The notes below the pieces were generated by a model that ran no database searches, was not told where the DNA came from, and saw only the letters and a list, made by a program, of their open reading frames with translations. Below are positions 33,864 through 41,425 of a stretch of 64,000 bases of DNA, piece by piece. The DNA lies in assembly GCF_016862935.1 (NCBI RefSeq), contig NZ_BONX01000032.1, positions 86,058 through 150,057 of the forward strand, read 5' to 3'. Positions within the stretch are counted from its first letter, which is position 1; each line of letters opens with the position of its first letter. Position numbers and translations under genes: made by a program. Source of the stretch: Plantactinospora mayteni (GTDB taxonomy: Bacteria > Actinomycetota > Actinomycetes > Mycobacteriales > Micromonosporaceae).

Positions 33864-35033
33864 GTGCAGGTGATCGTCGCGCACAACCGGTACCGCGAGG
33901 CACAGCCGTCCGGCGAGAACACCATCGTCGACCAGGAGATCATCCAGCTCCGGGCGGCGGGGGCGGCCGTACAGCCCTTCCTGCGCAGTTCCGACGAGAT
34001 CGCGGAGTTCTCACCGGCCGCCAAGGCGCTGCTGCCGATCTCGCCGATCTACGCGCCAAAGGCGCAGCAGGAGCTGAGCCGGCTGATCACCGAGCACCGG
34101 CCGGACGTACTGCACCTGCACAACCCGTACCCGCTGCTCTCGCCCTGGGTGGTCCGGACCGCGCACAAGCACGGGGTGCCGGTGGTGCAGACGGTGCACA
34201 ACTACCGGCAGGTCTGCTCCTCCGGGCTCTACTTCCGGGACGGCAGGATCTGCCAGGACTGCCGGGGCCGGGCGCTGGGCGTGCCGGCGATCGTGCACCG
34301 CTGCTACCGGGGCTCCCGGGCGCAGAGCGCGCTGATGGCGACCACGCTGGCCGTGCACCGGCCGACCTGGCGCTCGGTGGACCGCTACATCGCGCTCACC
34401 TCCGGGATCGCCGCGCACCTGCGCGACTACGGCATCCCGGAGGACCGGATCGTGGTCAAGCCGAACGCGATCCCGGATCCGGGCGCGGCGCCGCCGCTCG
34501 GCCAGGGTTTCCTGTTCTTCGGCCGGCTCTCCCCGGAGAAGGGGGTCGGGCTGCTGCTCGACGCCTGGCGCCGGCATCCGGTGGGCGCGCTCGGCCCGCT
34601 GCGGATCGCCGGGGACGGCGAGCTGCGACCGCTGGCCGAGGCGGCTGCCGCCGAACGCGCCGACGTCGAGTTCCTCGGTCCGCTGGACCGGGCCGGGGTG
34701 GCCGCCGCGCTCCGGGCCACCGCCGTGGTGCTGGCCGTACCGACCTGGCACGACGTGCTGCCCACGGTGGTGATCGAGGCGCTGGCCGCCGGCCGTCCGG
34801 TGCTGGGTACCGCGCTCGGCGGTATCCCGTACCTGGTCGGCGCGGACGACCCGGCCGGGCTCGCCGGCTGGCTGGTACCGGCCGATCCGGGCGCGCTGGC
34901 CGCGGCGCTGCCCAGTGCCCGGGAGGCCGCCGGCACGGTCGCCCCGCTGGCCCGGGCCCGCTACGAACGCACCTTCCACCCCGACGTGGTCACCAAGCAA
35001 CTCCTGGACGTCTACGCCGGGCTGCGGCGGTAG
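33864..35033 (+). CDS. Glycosyltransferase family 4 (GT-B fold)
   Basis: A 389-residue retaining glycosyltransferase. The N-terminal domain begins MQVIVAHNRYREAQPSGENT and has VLHLHNPYPLLSPW and VQTVHNYRQVCSSGLYF. The C-terminal nucleotide-sugar domain has FFGRLSPEKGVGLLLDAW (Rossmann start), IAGDGELRP, and the ExxxxxxxE motif in PTWHDVLPTVVIEALAAGRPVL. A Cys-rich stretch (ICQDCRGRA, RCYRG) is seen also in related enzymes of this group. The GTG start follows GGAGGAGGGG. The acceptor is unknown, but the next three genes make an activated alcohol, so an envelope glycolipid or polymer is likely. Confidence 0.9.
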   Translation: MQVIVAHNRYREAQPSGENTIVDQEIIQLRAAGAAVQPFLRSSDEIAEFSPAAKALLPISPIYAPKAQQELSRLITEHRPDVLHLHNPYPLLSPWVVRTAHKHGVPVVQTVHNYRQVCSSGLYFRDGRICQDCRGRALGVPAIVHRCYRGSRAQSALMATTLAVHRPTWRSVDRYIALTSGIAAHLRDYGIPEDRIVVKPNAIPDPGAAPPLGQGFLFFGRLSPEKGVGLLLDAWRRHPVGALGPLRIAGDGELRPLAEAAAAERADVEFLGPLDRAGVAAALRATAVVLAVPTWHDVLPTVVIEALAAGRPVLGTALGGIPYLVGADDPAGLAGWLVPADPGALAAALPSAREAAGTVAPLARARYERTFHPDVVTKQLLDVYAGLRR

Positions 35034-35076
35034 CCCCGCACACAGCAGCCCGGCGGACGGAGGACAGCGGCGGGGG

Positions 35077-35805
35077 TCAGCGGAGCGAGGCGCGGGCCGA
35101 GAAGGCGATGCTGGCCAGCAGGAATCCGCCGTTGACCACCGTGAACGCGGCGATCAGCCAGGTGGTCCACTCCGGTACGACGGTCAGCACCAGCCCGGCC
35201 ACGAAGATCACCGCGCCGTAGTCCCGGATCAGCTTCACCAGGCGTACCGGCAGCGAGGTCGAGCTGACCATGCTGGCCGCGTTCGGGCCGGCCGCCATCA
35301 CCGAGGTCACCAGGTTGACCATCCAGGTGCCGGCGAACGCCGCGACCAGCCAGATCGGTGCCGACGGCCGCTGCGCCACCGCCATCGCCGACAGCGCGGT
35401 GACCAGGGCGATCTGGGCCGCCACGTCACAGAGCACGTCCACCCGGGCGCCGGCCGGGCTGCCCTGGCCGGTGACCCGGGCGAGCTGACCGTCCGCGCAG
35501 TCCAGGGCGTACGCCAACTGCCAGCCGAGCAGCGCGGCCAGCCCCACCACCCACGCCGGTACGTCCCCGGCGGCGACCGGCCCGGCCAGGGTCACCACGG
35601 TCACCGAGACGGCCAGCCCGAGTACCAGGTTGCCCATGGTCAGCGCGGTCGGCGGCAGCCCCATCCGGTGCGCGGCCAGGGCCAGCGCGGCACCGATCCG
35701 CTGGCTGATCGCCTCGCTGAACAGGCCACCGCCCCGGTTGACCCGGTAGAAGTCGGCGGCGGTGGGTGGGGACACCAGGTCAGCCGAGATGTTCACGGAG
35801 TGCAT
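35077..35805 (-). CDS. CDP-alcohol phosphatidyltransferase-family membrane enzyme
   Basis: A 242-residue integral membrane enzyme. The complete CDP-alcohol phosphotransferase motif is DCADGQLAR with the trailing GSPAGARVD and VLCD (D-x2-DG-x2-AR-x8-G-x3-D-x3-D), surrounded by about six helices. Such enzymes transfer an alcohol phosphate from CDP-alcohol (or to CDP-diacylglycerol). It overlaps the end of the glycerol-1-phosphate dehydrogenase-like gene by 26 bases. The starter ATG (35805) lies after a poor region; the frame runs on to 35898 without good coding character. Probably uses the CDP-activated product of the upstream enzymes. Confidence 0.9.
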   Translation of the reverse strand: MHSVNISADLVSPPTAADFYRVNRGGGLFSEAISQRIGAALALAAHRMGLPPTALTMGNLVLGLAVSVTVVTLAGPVAAGDVPAWVVGLAALLGWQLAYALDCADGQLARVTGQGSPAGARVDVLCDVAAQIALVTALSAMAVAQRPSAPIWLVAAFAGTWMVNLVTSVMAAGPNAASMVSSTSLPVRLVKLIRDYGAVIFVAGLVLTVVPEWTTWLIAAFTVVNGGFLLASIAFSARASLR

Positions 35806-36847
35806 CGACGTAGTTTGCCAGCCGTTCACCAATCGCGGCAGGAGGCAGGTCGAGATGTTCCAGAATGGTGTATCGGTCCGGCCGGGTGCTCGGGGCATAG
35901 TGGACGGCCGCCACGAACTCCTCGTCGGTCAGCCCCAGCTCGGCCGGGGTGGTGGGCAGCCCGTGCCGGTGCAGGCAGGAGGCGAGCTGGCCGAACCGCT
36001 CCAGGTCGCCGCGGAGGAACGTACAGAAGAGTGCGCCGAGCCCGACCTGCTCGCCGTGTGACGCGGCGCCCGGGTTGAGCCGGTCGAGCGCGTGCGAGAT
36101 CTCGTGGCAGCCGCCGCTGACCGGCCGGGTCGAGCCGCAGATCGAGGAGGCGATCCCGCCCAGGATCAGCGCCTCGGCCAGGGTGGTCAGGAACGCGTCG
36201 TCGGTGATCTTCCCGGGGTGGTTGAGCAGTGCCTCGGCCCCGGAGCGGGCCAGCGTGACGGCGAGCCCGTCGATCGGCTCGGCGCGTACCCGATGGGCCA
36301 GCTCCCAGTCGGCGACCGCGCTCAGGTTGCTCAGCGCGTCCCCGATCCCGGCCTGGGTCTGCCGGTCCGGGCCGTTCTCCACGAAATCCAGGTCGACCAC
36401 GATGGCGATCGGGATGTGCACCCCGTAGGAGCCCTTGCCGCCGTCGTGGTCGAGCGAGGCGGTCGGCGAGGCGATCCCGTCGTGCGCCAGGCTGGTCGCC
36501 ACGGTCACCATCGGGATTCCGTAGCGCGAGGCGGCCCACTTGGCGGTGTCGATGGTCTTGCCGCCGCCGATCCCGACCACCGCGTCGTAGGAGCGGCGGT
36601 GCAGGTTCTCGCCGAGTTCCTGGGCCGCGTCCAGGGTGCCGCCGGCCACGGTGAAGACGTCGGCGTTGCCGAGGCCCGGCCGGCACAGCTCCGCGATCCG
36701 CTCGCCCTGCCCGGGGCCGACCACCACCGCCACCTCGCCGCCGCCCGAGATCCGCCGGTCGGCGAGCAGCGTGCCGAGGTCCGCGACCGCGCCGCGGCGC
36801 ACGTCGATCACCAGCGGGGTGTTGACGGTACGGGCTAGTAGCGGCAT
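35780..36847 (-). CDS. sn-glycerol-1-phosphate dehydrogenase-like enzyme (iron-type ADH fold)
   Basis: A 355-residue dehydrogenase of the EgsA/AraM group, which reduces dihydroxyacetone phosphate to sn-glycerol-1-phosphate with NAD(P)H. Seen: GIGGGKTIDTAKWAA (nucleotide binding), TVATSLAHDGIASPTAS, and metal-ligand segments GIGDALSNLSA, SGGCHEISHALD and SHGEQVGLGALF with His residues. The enantiomer made (G1P, not G3P) is unusual in bacteria. The ATG at 36847 overlaps the nucleotidyltransferase stop by 13 bases, so the two are coupled. Confidence 0.88.
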   Translation of the reverse strand: MPLLARTVNTPLVIDVRRGAVADLGTLLADRRISGGGEVAVVVGPGQGERIAELCRPGLGNADVFTVAGGTLDAAQELGENLHRRSYDAVVGIGGGKTIDTAKWAASRYGIPMVTVATSLAHDGIASPTASLDHDGGKGSYGVHIPIAIVVDLDFVENGPDRQTQAGIGDALSNLSAVADWELAHRVRAEPIDGLAVTLARSGAEALLNHPGKITDDAFLTTLAEALILGGIASSICGSTRPVSGGCHEISHALDRLNPGAASHGEQVGLGALFCTFLRGDLERFGQLASCLHRHGLPTTPAELGLTDEEFVAAVHYAPSTRPDRYTILEHLDLPPAAIGERLANYVDALREHLG

Positions 36848-37566
36848 GCGATCTCCCGGGCTCGGGTCAGGTCCTCGTGGTTGTCGACCTCGACCCAGGG
36901 CAGGTCGCCGATGGGTGCCGCCCGCACCTCGCCGCCGCGCTGGGCGAACTCCTGGTAGCCGTCCTCGTAGTAGAGGTGGGGGTCGCGCCGCCAGGTCGCC
37001 TCCAGCGCGTCCGCCAGCTCACCGGCGACCGGGGACTCGATCACGGTCGCCCCGATGTACTCCCCGTACGCCTGCGCCGGGTCCAGCAGCTTGCTGATCC
37101 GGACGAGCTGGCCGGAGTCGTCGAAGACGGTCTTCATCTCCTCGTCGGCGAGCTTCTTCACGGTGTCGACCGCGAGCAGGATGCCGGGGCCACGCCGGGC
37201 GAGCAGGGTCTTCTCCACGTCAACCGGGTGCACGGTGTCGCCGTTGACCAGCAGTGCGCCCTGGCCGAAGTGCTCCCGGGCCAGCCAGAGCGAGTACGCG
37301 TTGTTCCACTCCTCGGCCCTCTCGTTGTGCACCAGGCTCAGCTTCACCCCGTACCGGTCCTGGAGGGCGGCCTGCCGGGCCTCGACCGCCTCGGCCGCGT
37401 ACCCGACCACCACGGTCACGTCGGTCAGCCCCACCTCGGCCAGGTTGCGCAGCGCGATGTCGAGGATCGTGGTCTCGCCGTCGACCGGAATGAGCGCCTT
37501 GGGCAGGGTGTCCGTGTACGGCCGCAGCCGGCGACCCGCTCCCGCGGCCAGTACCACACCGATCAT
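36835..37566 (-). CDS. Nucleotidyltransferase (sugar- or alcohol-phosphate activating)
   Basis: A 243-residue GT-A fold nucleotidyltransferase beginning MIGVVLAAGAGRRLRPYT, the NTP-binding loop, with LPKALIPVDG as substrate segment and VNGDTVHPVDVE as the metal-binding acidic motif. Enzymes of this group activate phosphocholine, glycerol phosphate or sugar phosphates, commonly with CTP. Downstream partners argue for CTP plus glycerol-1-phosphate (or a related polyol), with the CDP-alcohol phosphotransferase using the product. It is the first gene of the operon; no ribosome site is outstanding. Confidence 0.88.
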   Translation of the reverse strand: MIGVVLAAGAGRRLRPYTDTLPKALIPVDGETTILDIALRNLAEVGLTDVTVVVGYAAEAVEARQAALQDRYGVKLSLVHNERAEEWNNAYSLWLAREHFGQGALLVNGDTVHPVDVEKTLLARRGPGILLAVDTVKKLADEEMKTVFDDSGQLVRISKLLDPAQAYGEYIGATVIESPVAGELADALEATWRRDPHLYYEDGYQEFAQRGGEVRAAPIGDLPWVEVDNHEDLTRAREIACRY

Positions 37567-37772
37567 CCCGGGTCCCTTTCTCGCGACACGTCCAACGCAG
37601 GGAGGATAGCGCCGTGTGTCGGGAGTACGAATTCCCGGCAAACAGCCAGCCAACCCCTGTCGATGGAACGCAGGGTGAACGGGCGGAAACCACCCGTCGA
37701 GACAGGTAACGGAACAGGGGCGGACCGGCGAGGAGGCGGCAGCCCTGTCCCCGGGTCGGGGCGGTCGGGGGC

Positions 37773-38612
37773 TCAGCCGGGCAGTGCGGCCAGGTCGGCG
37801 AGCAGGCACAGCCGCTCCGGCGGGGTCAGCACCGCGTACGGGCCGGCTGCCCGGCGATCCGTCTCCAGCTCGATGGCGAGCCGTTCCGGCCCCGGCACGA
37901 GTGCGACGATGCTCCGGGCGGTGTGCCCGGCGGCCTGCCAGGCGGCGGCGTGCGCGTCGGCCCGGTGGTAGCGGAGGGTGCCGAGCCGGTTGAGCAGCAG
38001 TACGCCCGGCGGGGTGCCGTCCGGCTCGTACGGCGGCGCCACCGCCTCGAACGCCCGCCCGTCGGTCGGCCCCTCGACCGGGCCGCAGTCGACCGGCGCG
38101 GGTGGCAGGTGACCGAGCCGGGTGCCCGGGACCGGGGCTTCGGCGGGACGCAGTTCGTCCAGCGCGGCCGAGAGCAGCCGGCCGAGGGTGCCGACGAGCC
38201 GGCGTACCCGTTCGGGGTGTGCCGCCCAGAGTTCGCCGGTCACCTCGGCGTGCAGCCCGGCGACCTCGGCCAGGAAGGCCCGGCCGCGCTCGGTGGCCAG
38301 GATGCCGCCGTCCGGCCGCCGGTACAGCATCCCGTGCGCGACCTGCTTGTCCAGCACCCGCTGGCACTCGGTCAGGTCGCCGTAGCGGAGCAGGGCGGCC
38401 AGCCCGGTGCTGTCGATGGTGCCGCCGGGCGCCCCCAGCCTGGTACGGAAGTCGATCAGGAAGCCGGTCGCGGCCGGACCGCCGTACCCCTGGACCAGCT
38501 CGGCGCCGCCCCGGACCCGGGCGGTCGCCATCACGGCGCGGAAGACCCGGTCGACGGCCGGCCAGACCAGCGCGGCGGCCTGGTGCGGGGCGAGCGGGAC
38601 CAGGTCGTTCAC
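37773..38612 (-). CDS. Uncharacterised protein, possibly a winged-helix regulator
   Basis: A 279-residue protein with no recognised domain by motif. A central helical part (LAALLRYGDLTECQRVLDKQVAHGMLYRRPDGGILATERGRAFLAE) looks like a winged-helix fold with a beta wing. The C-terminal half has beta/alpha character. The GTG at 38612 overlaps the stop of the Nudix gene by 4 bases, so they are co-translated. Function is unknown; a regulator or cofactor-binding role is only a guess from the helical pattern. Confidence 0.75.
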   Translation of the reverse strand: MNDLVPLAPHQAAALVWPAVDRVFRAVMATARVRGGAELVQGYGGPAATGFLIDFRTRLGAPGGTIDSTGLAALLRYGDLTECQRVLDKQVAHGMLYRRPDGGILATERGRAFLAEVAGLHAEVTGELWAAHPERVRRLVGTLGRLLSAALDELRPAEAPVPGTRLGHLPPAPVDCGPVEGPTDGRAFEAVAPPYEPDGTPPGVLLLNRLGTLRYHRADAHAAAWQAAGHTARSIVALVPGPERLAIELETDRRAAGPYAVLTPPERLCLLADLAALPG

Positions 38613-39058
38613 AGGCCGATCAGGTGCAGGGCGCGGAAGCCGTCCTCCGCGATCCGCCGGATCAGCCCGTCGTTGACGTCCCGGTGCTCGTCGAGCAGCG
38701 CGATCTCGTCCTCGGCGAGCCACCGGAACTCGGTGTGCTTGCCCGCCTCCAGCCGGGGCCGGGCGAGGTCGCCGTCGACCCGGACCAGGAACTCGGTCTC
38801 GATCCGTTCGATGCCGTCGTCGGCGGTGTAGCGGTATTCGCCGACGGTGCCCAGCACCAGCGAGACGGTCCAGCCGGTCTCCTCGGTGACCTCGCGGAAC
38901 AGCGCCTCCTCGACGGTCTCGCCCGGTTCGAGGTGACCGCCGACGATGTCCCAGGTGTTGGGAAAGAGCTTACGGTGAGGGGACCGTCGCTGGATGAAGA
39001 TCCGGCCCTCGTCGTCGACGACCAGGGCTCCGGCGCAGCGTAGGGGCTCTGTGGACAC
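38609..39058 (-). CDS. Nudix hydrolase
   Basis: A 149-residue Nudix-family pyrophosphatase. The Nudix box GGHLEPGETVEEALFREVTEETGW matches G-x5-E-x7-REUxEExGU in full. The N-terminal ALVVDDEGRIFIQRRSPHRKLFPNTWDIV is the usual strand pattern. The substrate (nucleotide diphosphate, sugar or cap-like) is not clear. It is the first gene of a two-gene unit, with translational overlap into the uncharacterised gene. The ATG at 39058 is plain. Confidence 0.92.
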   Translation of the reverse strand: MSTEPLRCAGALVVDDEGRIFIQRRSPHRKLFPNTWDIVGGHLEPGETVEEALFREVTEETGWTVSLVLGTVGEYRYTADDGIERIETEFLVRVDGDLARPRLEAGKHTEFRWLAEDEIALLDEHRDVNDGLIRRIAEDGFRALHLIGL

Positions 39059-39170
39059 GCGTCGAGACTAGCCACCCCGGTCCCGCCGGCCACACCGCCG
39101 CTTGTGGTTCCCCGGGTGAACGTCCAGTCTGTCCCTAACCGGTGTCCCCGTCCCAAGGATGTGATGAGTG

Positions 39171-39563
39171 ATGCGGGTAAGTGAAGCGATGTCCGGCAAT
39201 GTCCTGGTGGTCGGCCCTGCGCACACCCTCCGGCAGGCCGCCGGGATGATGGCCGAGCGGGGCGTCGGCTCCGCGGTCGTTGTCGACCCCGACTCCCAGG
39301 GCGTCGGCATCATGACCGAGCGTGACGTACTCAAGGCCGTCGGCGCCGGCCTCGACGTCGACGTCGAACCGACCGCCGGGCACCTGACCTGGGACGTGGT
39401 CTACGCCGGACCGGACTGGACCGTGCAGGAGGCGGCCGAGGCGATGTCCCGGGGCGGCTTCCGGCACCTGGTGGTGCTGGACGACGGCGAGGTGGTCGGG
39501 ATGATCTCGGTCCGGGACATCGTCCGGGTCTGGGTCGGCGTCCCGGTGGTCGCCTCGACCTGA
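39171..39563 (+). CDS. CBS-domain pair protein
   Basis: A 130-residue protein consisting of two CBS domains (VSEAMSGNVLVVGPAHTLRQAAGMMAERGVGSAVVVD and VVYAGPDWTVQEAAEAMSRGGFRHLVVLDDGEVVGMISVRDIV). Such stand-alone pairs bind adenine nucleotides and act as energy or dinucleotide sensors. The ATG at 39171 has AAGGA upstream. A short peptide-repeat-like DNA segment starts right at the stop. Confidence 0.9.
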   Translation: MRVSEAMSGNVLVVGPAHTLRQAAGMMAERGVGSAVVVDPDSQGVGIMTERDVLKAVGAGLDVDVEPTAGHLTWDVVYAGPDWTVQEAAEAMSRGGFRHLVVLDDGEVVGMISVRDIVRVWVGVPVVAST

Positions 39564-39619
39564 CCGGCCTGGCCGACCTGACCGATCTGACCGGTCTCAC
39601 CGACCTCACCGGCCTGACC
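39558..39619 (+). repeat. Degenerate 9-base repeat after the CBS gene
   Basis: The run CTGACCGGC, CTGGCCGAC, CTGACCGAT, CTGACCGGT, CTCACCGAC, CTCACCGGC, CTGACC: seven near-identical 9-base units. In one frame it would spell LTGLADLTDLTGLTDLTGLT, but it begins after the CBS stop codon in a different frame. Confidence 0.75.
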
Positions 39620-39797
39620 CAACGGAATACCGGGGGTCCGACCGGCGTGACCGCTGGCGCCCGGCCGTCCCGTCGATCGGGCGCCGGACCACCACCAGCC
39701 GGGGCGAATCGCCCGCCGGGCGGTTCCGGCCGCCCAAGATACGGACATTGTCGTGCCTCCGCCCGGGACGCTGGCGGCGCCCGTACGCTGGGTAGTC

Positions 39798-40892
39798 ATG
39801 ACTGCCGAGCAGCTGATCTCCTTCGCCCGTGGGGCGCCGTCGCTGGACATCGTCGACATCGAGGGGCTGAAGGCCGCGGCCGGACGCGCCTTCGACGCCG
39901 ACCCGGCCGGCATCACCGGGTACGGGACATCCGTCGGATACCCGCCCCTGCGGAAGTGGATCGCGGACAAGCACGGCGTCGACGTCGACCAGGTCCTCGT
40001 CACCAACGGATCGCTCCAGGCCGACGCGTTCCTGTTCCAGCACCTGGTACGCCCCGGCGACTCGGTCGTGGTGGAGCGGCCGACCTACGACCGGACCCTG
40101 CTCAACCTGCAACGCCAGGGCGGTGAGCTGCACCCGGTCACCATCCAGCCGGACGGGGTCGACACCGACGAGCTGGGCAAACTGCTCGAGTCCGGAGTAC
40201 GCCCGAAGCTGGCGCACATCATCCCCAACTTCCAGAACCCGGCCGGGGTGACCCTGTCGCTGGAGAAGCGGCAGGCCCTGCTCGACCTCGCCGTCGAGTA
40301 CGACTTCACGATCTTCGAGGACGACCCGTACGCGGACATCCGGTTCCGGGGCGAACCGCTGCCCTCGATGCTCTCGCTCGACCGGCAGGGCAGCGTGGTA
40401 CACGCCTCCAGCTTCACCAAGACGGTCTGCCCGGGGGTCCGGGTCGGCTACCTGGTCGGTCCGGCCCCGCTGATCGCCGAGATCGCCAAGGAGGCGACCA
40501 ACCTCTACATCTCGCCTGGCCTGGTGGCGCAGGCGATCGTGCACCAGTTCTGCGTCAACGGCGACCTGGACCGGTCGATCCGGACCGTCAGCGCCGCCCT
40601 CGGCGAGCGGGCCGCCACGCTGGCGGCGTCGCTGCGGGAGCACATCCCGGACGTCCGGTTCACCGAGCCGAACGGCGGCTACTTCCTCTGGATCGAGCTG
40701 CCGCAGAACGTGCACGTGGACCGGCTGGTGCCGGCCGCGGTCGAGCGGGGCGTCACGGTGGTCAAGGGCAGCGACTTCCTGGTCGAGGGGGGCCAGCACG
40801 CGCTCCGGCTGGCGTACTCCGGGGTGACCGTCGAGCAGATCGACGAGGGGGTCCGCCGGCTCGCCGACGCGGTACGGGCGGTACGCGACTAG
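39798..40892 (+). CDS. PLP-dependent aminotransferase (class I/II)
   Basis: A 364-residue aminotransferase. The PLP-lysine segment is HASSFTKTVCPGVRVGYL (Lys about residue 215), with NFQNPAGVTLS, IFEDDPYADIRF (Asp and Tyr contacts) and the C-terminal LRLAYSG arginine for the substrate carboxylate. It resembles the LysN/2-aminoadipate or PLP-dependent GntR-linked subgroup but without the HTH. Substrate is not assignable. The ATG at 39798 has no ribosome site; TACGCT at 39783-39788 may serve as a -10 element with a very short leader. It is monocistronic. Confidence 0.9.
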   Translation: MTAEQLISFARGAPSLDIVDIEGLKAAAGRAFDADPAGITGYGTSVGYPPLRKWIADKHGVDVDQVLVTNGSLQADAFLFQHLVRPGDSVVVERPTYDRTLLNLQRQGGELHPVTIQPDGVDTDELGKLLESGVRPKLAHIIPNFQNPAGVTLSLEKRQALLDLAVEYDFTIFEDDPYADIRFRGEPLPSMLSLDRQGSVVHASSFTKTVCPGVRVGYLVGPAPLIAEIAKEATNLYISPGLVAQAIVHQFCVNGDLDRSIRTVSAALGERAATLAASLREHIPDVRFTEPNGGYFLWIELPQNVHVDRLVPAAVERGVTVVKGSDFLVEGGQHALRLAYSGVTVEQIDEGVRRLADAVRAVRD

Positions 40893-41425
40893 CCGGTGTT
40901 CTCCGACTGACCGGCGCGACGCGATGCCGGGGTACGCCGCCGGGGCGGATGCGGGAGCCCGGTCGGTGTGCCCCGGCTTTCGGGTCCGGACGTGCCGAGG
41001 TGTCGGGTTCGGGCCGACGGGCGACCATTTAGCTGACCGGGCGTTTCGTTGGGAATCTTCTGTCAGATTTCTGACAATAGTGGCCGTCGGCGAATTCAGG
41101 GCTTCCTACGTGCCGGTAGCCGGCCCACAATGCTGCGAGCGCCACTCGCGTCGAGGCCGCTCGTCCCGCCACGGGACGGCGGGCTTCCGGCTGCGGCTGG
41201 CGCGCCCGGAACAGAACCCCCGCCCCCACGGTGCCGGGTGGGCCGTCCGCACCTTTCCCCCCGACGTGGACGGTCCACCCGGCACCACTTTTCTGGGGCG
41301 GCACCGCCGAGCCGAGGCTCGCCGCCGAGGGCGCCACCAGGGGTGATCCGCGACATGTCCGGCGCCGAGCGCCGGCGGCGTACGCTGCAACCCGCACCCG
41401 AACGGGCCGAAAGGGGGCGGTGGCG
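40893..41425. other. Intergenic region with a 16-bp palindrome
   Basis: No gene is supported in 533 bases. TGTCAGA-TT-TCTGACA at 41061-41076 is a perfect palindrome in an AT-richer spot and could be an operator or promoter element for the CorA gene 350 bases on. Confidence 0.5.

Noticed and set aside
40924..41346. Plus-strand frame of 140 residues in the gap before corA
   Set aside because: No ribosome site or protein-like composition; Arg/Gly bias typical of false frames in high-GC DNA.
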